DNA from: Candidatus Krumholzibacteriota bacterium
GTDB taxonomy: Bacteria; Krumholzibacteriota; Krumholzibacteriia; Krumholzibacteriales; Krumholzibacteriaceae
Assembly (NCBI GenBank): GCA_030630165.1
Contig: DAOVNN010000060.1
Location: 1 to 11,049 of the forward strand
Direction: 5' to 3'
DNA: 11,049 nt
Below the pieces are notes generated by a model. The model saw only the letters and a list, made by a program, of their open reading frames with translations. It did no database searches and was not told the origin of the DNA. Within the stretch, counting starts at the first letter, position 1; every line of letters starts with the position of its first letter. A program made the position numbers and the translations under genes. Shown piece by piece: positions 6,728-11,049 of this stretch.

Positions 6728-6848
6728 ATTTTCCTGGATAATACGTGAGTCTTGCCACGGACTGTTTCCCTGAAGCATGTTTTCAATAGAACCGCGAGCC
6801 TCAGTGTGGTACAAGATTCGAAATCGGAATAACATTCGGAGAAAAGCC
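6728..6848 (+). other. Gap between cofactor operon and outer membrane genes
   Basis: This 121-base non-coding gap is the longest break before 10447 and marks the likely end of the cofactor operon. A TTGCCA at 6752-6757 and a GATAAT at 6737-6742 look promoter-like singly but do not pair at a proper distance, so I call no promoter. I see no hairpin with a T run, so no intrinsic terminator. The ribosome-binding site of the first barrel gene (GGAG, 6838-6841) closes it. Confidence 0.5.
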
Positions 6849-8276
6849 ATGAGAGTTCGCAATCTTAGATCATCGAGCATTCCTTTTATAATATCAGCGT
6901 GTGTACTTTTGATCCCCGGCATCCTGTCAGCCCAGGACGCGCATTACTGGACGCTTCAGTATGGCACAAGAGCCGAGCTGCTCGGCGGTATGGTCGTAGG
7001 AAGTATCAAGGATCTCAGCTCGACCTTCTACAATCCCGGAGCGGCCGCCTACTCGATAGACCAGGGCCTGCTGCTCACGACCGACGCTTTCGAATTGACA
7101 CATCTGGATCTGCATGCCGGGAGTGGTCACAGGATCGACATCTCCGATACACGCCTGAGCAAGGCTCCGGGGATGTTCGCGATGAGATTTCCCTTCGACG
7201 TCTTCGGCGGTAACCAGATCGCCTTTTCTTATCTTACCCGCCAGTCATTTGAGCTGGAACTGTCGGACAAAAATATTAGTTCATGGTGGGATCCCGGCTG
7301 GGGCACCGGCAATGAGAACTTCTCAGGCGAATTCCGATTCTACGAATATCTCAACGAGACCTGGGTGGGAGCGAGCTGGGCCAAGAAACTAAGCGACAGG
7401 ATGGCTCTGGGCGCGACGCTCTACGGGATCTATCGCAGCCAGAGGATGAGGATACAGACTATTCTTCGGGGCGCGCAGGTCGACGGGCCGGGAGCGTCCG
7501 CGATGATGATCCGGGAATACTCGTACTGGAACGCGAGTATGCTGCTCAAGGCCGGCGCGGCGTTCGATTACAGGCCGCTCGCGTTCGGAGTGGCCCTCAC
7601 CCTGCCCAACCTCAGCCTGTTCGGAGACGGGAAGACCTATTACGACAACTCCGTGGTCAATATCGACATCGACGGGGATGGAACACCCGATTCCTACCTG
7701 ACGAGTGATTTCCAGGAAGGCCTTTCCTCGACATACAGGACTCCTGCTTCGATCGCCGTTGGAACTTCGTACGGTTACAGGACCACGACATTTCATTTCA
7801 GCACCGAATATTTCGGGATGGTGAAGATGTTTGACATCCTTGAGCCTGCCTCTTTCCGGTCGCAGACCACCGGTGACACGTTCTCGGAAGTCGTCACCGG
7901 GGGGATGAAGGGGGTCTTTAATCTCGGGATCGGTCTGGATCGCAAGTTCAGCGAAGGATTTTCGCTCTATTGCGGTTTTACGACGGACAAATCCGGCTGG
8001 AAGGAGGAGGTCAACACGAATATCACGAGCTGGGATCTCTACCATCTGAACCTGGGAGGAGCGTTCAGGGCTCTGGACATCGACTGGACGCTGGGGCTCG
8101 GTTACAGCTGGGGCGGCGACGATATGAACATAGATCTCGGATTCATCGATGACAGCGGCAGCAGCGGGATAATCGGTGAGGATGGTTTTTCGGCCAGGAC
8201 GGAATACACGAAGCTCAAAGTGATACTCGGATTTGCTTTTCCTACCCGGGAGCAGGAAGGGACTGAAGGCGGATGA
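6849..8276 (+). CDS. Outer membrane beta-barrel protein, FadL/PorV-like
   Basis: This 475-residue secreted protein starts at ATG 6849, with GGAG at 6838-6841 seven bases upstream; an earlier in-frame ATG (6777) adds a charged, non-signal stretch and is unlikely. Residues 1-28 form a signal peptide (IPFIISACVLLIPGILSA, probable cleavage before QD). The mature start, RAELLGGMVVGSIKDLSSTF then YNPGAAAY, resembles the N-terminal hatch of FadL/OmpP1 and PorV-like barrels, which reads '(G)GA..A..D.S..F.NPA.L'. The rest is rich in alternating aromatic and polar residues, and the last strand (LKVILGFAFP) is barrel-like. An acidic loop, DIDGDGTPD (273-281), looks like a calcium-binding repeat. The stop overlaps the next start by four bases (ATGA). 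Substrate unknown; a link to oxyanion uptake is possible only by position. Confidence 0.72.
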   Translation: MRVRNLRSSSIPFIISACVLLIPGILSAQDAHYWTLQYGTRAELLGGMVVGSIKDLSSTFYNPGAAAYSIDQGLLLTTDAFELTHLDLHAGSGHRIDISDTRLSKAPGMFAMRFPFDVFGGNQIAFSYLTRQSFELELSDKNISSWWDPGWGTGNENFSGEFRFYEYLNETWVGASWAKKLSDRMALGATLYGIYRSQRMRIQTILRGAQVDGPGASAMMIREYSYWNASMLLKAGAAFDYRPLAFGVALTLPNLSLFGDGKTYYDNSVVNIDIDGDGTPDSYLTSDFQEGLSSTYRTPASIAVGTSYGYRTTTFHFSTEYFGMVKMFDILEPASFRSQTTGDTFSEVVTGGMKGVFNLGIGLDRKFSEGFSLYCGFTTDKSGWKEEVNTNITSWDLYHLNLGGAFRALDIDWTLGLGYSWGGDDMNIDLGFIDDSGSSGIIGEDGFSARTEYTKLKVILGFAFPTREQEGTEGG

Positions 8277-9388
8277 GAAGAATTGCTCTGGTGCTCGTCT
8301 TTTCGATTCTGCTGACGGCGCAGGCCGCCGCGCAGATCGAAGAATCCGATCTGAATTTTTTCAATCCGTACGGGAGTTTCCGGGCACATATGGCGTTGTC
8401 CGGCCGCAACGTGTCGGTCGAGAACAACAGCTCGAGGCTGGGACTGATGATGATAAGCGACAGGAGAAGCGGGTGGATCCTGTCGGTAAGGGGCGAATGG
8501 GGTATCAACCTCGTCAAGAACGAAACAGGTTTCAGCCTGGACGAGAACGACGACACAGAATGGTCAACCCTGAAGGAGGGCAATCCCGACCAGACGATAT
8601 GGACGAGGCTCGGGTATGTAGGGGTCGAGTACGAGGGCACCGGCGAGCTCTCGATAGGAAAGAGATGGAGTGTATATTCCGAAGTCGCTTCCTGGACGGA
8701 CTTGTTCGATGTCTTCGGCGGCTGGGCAAGCGGCCAGTACCCCGGAGGGACAGACGGCGGGTATACCGGTACTGGAAGGGCTGAGAAGGTGCTGATGTAC
8801 AGGCACACTGTTAAAGGGGTGTTTATCGGAGTGCAGATGCAGATGAGGGGGACAGGCGGCAGGGTCGTCGACTCCTACGGCCTGGCCAGTTACCTGAGCG
8901 TTGCAGAGGGACTGTCGGTCGGCGCCGCCTGGAACGACGCCCGGGTCAACGATCAGGTCCGACAGAACATCCCCGGAGTGCTGGATCACGCGAGGGCCCT
9001 TGTAACAGGGGTGAAATACGAGAAGGATTCGTTCTATGCAGCGGGGATATATTCATGGCAGGACGGAAACGAGGCCGCGCACAACGAGGAGCACACGGTC
9101 ATATACAGTTGTCACGGAGCTGAGCTTTTTGTCCAGGGTAACATTGCCGAAGCGTTTCGGCTTCACGGCGGATTCAACCTGCGGATCACGAGAGACCCGC
9201 ATCCCACTCTGCCGGAAAATTTCGAGCTGAGGCATTATATAGTCGGCGCGGCGTGGTACATCCGGCCGACGACGTATATCTATTCGGAATTCCTTCTCGA
9301 CGACGGCATTTACGCCGATGGGCACGGGAGAGACAATTGGGGATCTGGATGGACTTCGCTCACCCCCGAAGGAAACACTGATGCCTGA
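8273..9388 (+). CDS. Porin-like outer membrane protein, probably frameshifted near its 3' end
   Basis: The 371-residue frame begins with a signal peptide (RRIALVLVFSILLTAQAAA, cleavage before QIEES). The mature part looks like a general Gram-negative porin: YGSFRAHMALSG, SSRLGLMM, RLGYVGVEYEGTGELSIGKR (the typical 'GL.g.fGtl.lGr' strand), VASWTDLFDVFGGWASGQY and the closing YIYSEFLLDDGIYADGHGRDN. After RDN the frame continues as WGSGWTSL and a polar tail, which is not a beta strand. One base out of frame the same DNA reads LGIWMDFAH, a normal closing strand ending near an aromatic residue, and then stops at 9379-9381, touching the next ATG as TGATG. The start overlaps the upstream barrel gene by four bases. 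Porin type is likely; substrate is unknown. Confidence 0.7.
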   Translation: MRRIALVLVFSILLTAQAAAQIEESDLNFFNPYGSFRAHMALSGRNVSVENNSSRLGLMMISDRRSGWILSVRGEWGINLVKNETGFSLDENDDTEWSTLKEGNPDQTIWTRLGYVGVEYEGTGELSIGKRWSVYSEVASWTDLFDVFGGWASGQYPGGTDGGYTGTGRAEKVLMYRHTVKGVFIGVQMQMRGTGGRVVDSYGLASYLSVAEGLSVGAAWNDARVNDQVRQNIPGVLDHARALVTGVKYEKDSFYAAGIYSWQDGNEAAHNEEHTVIYSCHGAELFVQGNIAEAFRLHGGFNLRITRDPHPTLPENFELRHYIVGAAWYIRPTTYIYSEFLLDDGIYADGHGRDNWGSGWTSLTPEGNTDA

Positions 9389-10154
9389 ACGCAGCCTTTC
9401 AATGCAGCAGAGGATGAAGAAGCTCTTCACCGAGGGCTTCTCCGTTATGGATATCGTGGAGCCGCTGCCTGTGGTCGACTCGAGCAGTCCGGGTGCCGAT
9501 GCCCTGTCGCTCGTCGAGAAGACGAGGCTGCCGCTGCTCGGAGTGGTCGAGGAGGGCAGGATCTCCGGTTACCTCAGGCTGGAGGATATTTCCGCGGGAG
9601 AATGCGGATCCGCCGCGAGGCCGTTCGACGACATGACCGTCCTCGAAGAGACAACGTCTCTTCCCGCGGCATTCGAGGCACTGGCTGAATCGCCGTACTG
9701 TTTCGTCCGGGTCGACGGCGATATCCGGGCCATAGTCGGAAGGATGGACATCCAGAAGGCGCCTGTGAGGATGTGGCTCTTCGGTATGGTCACTATCATC
9801 GAGATGTTTCTGTCGAGGATCATCACTGATGCATATCCTGACAGCGGCTGGCGGGACGTGCTGACAAGGAACAGACTGAAAAGAGCGGAGCATCTCCAGC
9901 TTGAGAGAAGCAGGCGGGGCGAGGGAGTCCGCCTCATCGACTGCCTCCAGCTCTCCGACAAGGCTAATATCGTTATAAAGGATCCCGACCTCTTCAGCAT
10001 GCTGAGGTTCGAATCGAAAAGATCGGCTCAGAAGGCGGTAAAGGAATTCGAATCCCTGCGGAACAATCTTGCCCATTCGCACGATCTCAGCCTCAACTGG
10101 GATACGATACTCCAGATTTCACGCGATATCGATATCATCGTTACCAGGATCTGA
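9381..10154 (+). CDS. Tandem CBS-like repeats fused to a HEPN-like domain
   Basis: The product has 257 residues. Residues 20-70 (VMDIVEPLPVVDS to YLRLEDIS) and 81-127 (PFDDMTVLEETTSL to IVGRMDI) look like a pair of CBS repeats, a module that usually binds adenine nucleotides. The C-terminal half is helical: WLFGMVTIIEMFLSRII (132-148), a charged helix LTRNRLKRAEHLQLERSRRG (161-180), LIDCLQLSDKANIVI (185-199), and a final pair containing SLRNNLAHSHDL (225-236). Arg227 and His232 fit the R-x4-H motif of HEPN ribonucleases, with Asn after Arg as usual; the layout recalls the Swt1-type HEPN group. The ATG at 9381 has GAAGGAAA at 9368-9375 and overlaps the porin gene by eight bases. An earlier ATG (9318) lies inside the porin gene. 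RNA cleavage or binding gated by nucleotide is inferred, not shown. Confidence 0.72.
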   Translation: MPERSLSMQQRMKKLFTEGFSVMDIVEPLPVVDSSSPGADALSLVEKTRLPLLGVVEEGRISGYLRLEDISAGECGSAARPFDDMTVLEETTSLPAAFEALAESPYCFVRVDGDIRAIVGRMDIQKAPVRMWLFGMVTIIEMFLSRIITDAYPDSGWRDVLTRNRLKRAEHLQLERSRRGEGVRLIDCLQLSDKANIVIKDPDLFSMLRFESKRSAQKAVKEFESLRNNLAHSHDLSLNWDTILQISRDIDIIVTRI

Positions 10155-10168
10155 ACCAGGGTTACCGG

Positions 10169-10197
10169 TTGACCCCGAAAGCGTCCGAGAGTATGAT
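10169..10197 (+). promoter_or_regulatory. Sigma70-type promoter of the dodecin-like gene
   Basis: A -35 box TTGACC (10169-10174) and a -10 box TATGAT (10192-10197) are separated by exactly 17 bases; each differs from consensus at one position. Transcription should begin near 10204, about 34 bases before the dodecin start codon. The -35 box overlaps a short inverted repeat (GGGTTA at 10159-10164, TGACCC at 10170-10175) that could be an operator or chance. The promoter lies just after the CBS-HEPN gene. Confidence 0.65.
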
Positions 10198-10237
10198 GTT
10201 GCCGGTATCAAATCCATGAAATAGAAAGGAGACCGTT

Positions 10238-10447
10238 ATGTCAGACAGCGTCTACAAGGTCATCGAACTGGTCGGCACAAGCCCGGAGTCGTGGGAGAAA
10301 GCGGCCGCCAACGCGGTGAACCAGGCGGGGAAATCGCTCCGCGACCTTCGCATTGCAGAGATAATCGATCTCGATATGCACCTCGAGGACGGCAAGGTCA
10401 AGGCGTACAGGGCCAAGGTGAAGGTTTCCTTCAAGTTCGAGGGCTAA
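10238..10447 (+). CDS. Dodecin-like protein lacking the flavin-contact residues
   Basis: Dodecins are small proteins that form hollow dodecamers and normally store riboflavin, FMN or FAD. This 69-residue member has the hallmark start VYKVIELVGTSPESWEKAA (5-23), the helix NAVNQAGKSLRDL (25-37), and the antiparallel strands AEIIDLDMHLEDGKVKAYRA (40-59) and KVKVSFKFEG. Family length is normal. However, the tryptophan that stacks on the flavin ring (in the 'L.WFEV' strand) is Ile39 here, and the glutamine of '.YQV.LKVGF' is Arg58. It may therefore not bind flavin in the classic way. An excellent AAAGGAG (10225-10231) lies six bases before the ATG, and a near-consensus promoter lies upstream, so expression is probably high and independent of the neighbours. 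Fold assignment is secure; ligand is unknown. Confidence 0.88.
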   Translation: MSDSVYKVIELVGTSPESWEKAAANAVNQAGKSLRDLRIAEIIDLDMHLEDGKVKAYRAKVKVSFKFEG

Positions 10448-10456
10448 ATCGCGCCG

Positions 10457-10485
10457 TTGACGTGGAATCGATAATCATTTAAATT
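10457..10485 (+). promoter_or_regulatory. Candidate sigma70-type promoter of the lipoprotein gene
   Basis: TTGACG (10457-10462) and TAAATT (10480-10485) are spaced by 17 bases in the only AT-rich stretch between the dodecin-like gene and the lipoprotein gene. The -35 box matches consensus at five of six positions, the -10 box at four. Transcription would begin near 10492, leaving a leader of about 84 bases that contains the hairpin at 10502-10539. Confidence 0.45.
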
Positions 10486-10501
10486 AAGCAGGTAACCCTT
10501 G

Positions 10502-10543
10502 CCGGCGGGCTTGTCCGTGAAAATGGGGCTATCTGCCGGTTTT
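10502..10543 (+). terminator. GC hairpin with short T run: terminator of the dodecin-like gene or leader attenuator
   Basis: CCGGCGGG (10502-10509) can pair with TCTGCCGG (10532-10539): five Watson-Crick pairs, then three more that include two G-U pairs. A run of four T follows (10540-10543). The 22-base loop is long and the T run short, so as an intrinsic terminator it is weak. It lies downstream of the candidate promoter at 10457-10485, so it could equally act inside the leader of the lipoprotein mRNA. Confidence 0.35.
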
Positions 10544-10575
10544 ACAGTTAATTACGAAACTCCGGAGGTATCTGG

Positions 10576-11049
10576 ATGAGGACGATCAGTCTCGTTTCCC
10601 TTGTAATCCTGACAGCGGTGCTTCTCACCGGCTGTACCGCTACGAAGATGGCGACTACAGAGAAGATTCAGGAGACGCCCATCGCAGTCGACGCCCATTA
10701 TGAGGAAGGCGTTGATTTCAGCAGTTTCAAGACATGGACGTGGGTGCCTTCAATAGGTGCGACCGGCACAGAACGTCTCGATGATCCTGAATTCCGCGAT
10801 GTTGTCAGCATAGCCGTGCAGAAGGAGATGTTCGCGAAGGGATACGAGAGAAACGACACGAGCCCCGACCTCGTACTGAATGCCTTTGTAGCTATCGAAA
10901 AGATCGATAAAAAGTATATAGAAGAGAATTTTGACGGAACCTACCATCCCGACTATTATGCCGATCTTCCCGACGGCGGAAGCAACAAGTCGAAGTGGGA
11001 AGAGGGTACCATGATGCTGTTCATATACGACGCGGCGAAGGGTGAGGTC
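10576..11049 (+). CDS. DUF4136-type lipoprotein, 5' part
   Basis: The frame is open to the end of the window (158 codons; the 3' end is missing). The start at 10576 has GGAGG at 10564-10568, seven bases upstream. Residues 1-20 form a lipoprotein signal peptide: positive Arg2, hydrophobic SLVSLVILTAVLL, and lipobox LTGC with Cys20. The mature part has VDFSSFKTWTWVPS (46-59), then a two-helix block with DPEFRDVVSIAVQKEM and the GYERNDTSPDLVLNA stretch. A tyrosine-rich turn (YHPDYYADLP) and EEGTMMLFIYDAAKGEV follow. This order of blocks, 'F..+kTW.W', 'v...l...Gy......PDl', '.GT+.i...D', is that of DUF4136 proteins, which are envelope lipoproteins of unknown function. The protein is presumably anchored in the outer or inner membrane; no specific role can be given. 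Confidence 0.78.
   Translation, partial: MRTISLVSLVILTAVLLTGCTATKMATTEKIQETPIAVDAHYEEGVDFSSFKTWTWVPSIGATGTERLDDPEFRDVVSIAVQKEMFAKGYERNDTSPDLVLNAFVAIEKIDKKYIEENFDGTYHPDYYADLPDGGSNKSKWEEGTMMLFIYDAAKGEV

Noticed and set aside
6777..6848. N-terminal extension of the first barrel protein from ATG 6777
   Set aside because: It would place a charged stretch before the signal peptide; ATG 6849 has GGAG at a proper distance and gives a standard signal peptide.
9381..10154. Reading the HEPN-like gene as half of a HEPN/MNT toxin-antitoxin pair
   Set aside because: No nucleotidyltransferase or other antitoxin-like gene is adjacent; the neighbours are a porin gene and a separately transcribed dodecin-like gene.
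1..11049. CRISPR array, tRNA or rRNA gene, insertion sequence or attachment site
   Set aside because: I saw no regularly spaced repeats, no tRNA-like cloverleaf, no transposase or integrase motifs and no flanking terminal repeats; nearly all bases are in ordinary genes.

Overview
The window looks like a chromosomal segment of a Gram-negative (double-membraned) bacterium with fairly high GC. Two neighbouring genes encode secreted beta-barrel proteins with signal peptides, and the last gene encodes a lipoprotein. Arginine is written largely with AGG and isoleucine often with ATA, in every gene. That argues against a classic enterobacterium and is compatible with a deep lineage (FCB-type or related uncultured phyla), but I cannot name the organism. 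All genes lie on the + strand.

Region 1 (1-6727) is one tightly packed molybdenum/tungsten operon. Its genes overlap or are separated by at most 12 bases. The order is: the 3' end of an oxyanion-binding protein gene (WtpA type), the permease, the ATPase with a C-terminal Mop/TOBE domain, a ModE-like winged-helix regulator without a metal-binding half, a 62-residue protein with four cysteines, a small MobB-like P-loop protein, MoeA, an unusually short MoaA, MoaC, a stand-alone MOSC protein, and a MogA/MoaB protein. Together they import molybdate or tungstate, sense it or respond to it, make the first cofactor intermediate (cPMP, from GTP by MoaA and MoaC), and carry out the last step (adenylation by Mog, metal insertion by MoeA). 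The middle-step genes (moaD, moaE, moeB) and mobA are not in the window.

Region 2 (6728-10154) begins after a 121-base gap. It holds a FadL/PorV-like outer membrane protein, a porin-like barrel whose last strand appears to be lost to a one-base frameshift, and a protein combining two CBS-like repeats with a C-terminal HEPN-like domain (R-x4-H motif). These three genes overlap one another and are probably co-translated.

Region 3 (10155-11049) holds two separately transcribed small genes. The first is a dodecin-like protein that has lost both residues that normally contact flavin; it sits behind a near-consensus sigma70 promoter. The second is the 5' part of a DUF4136-type lipoprotein gene, preceded by its own candidate promoter and a GC hairpin followed by a short T run.

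The items most worth a second look are the compact MoaA, the 62-residue cysteine protein fixed between regulator and cofactor genes, the CBS-HEPN fusion, the dodecin without flavin ligands, and the porin frameshift.
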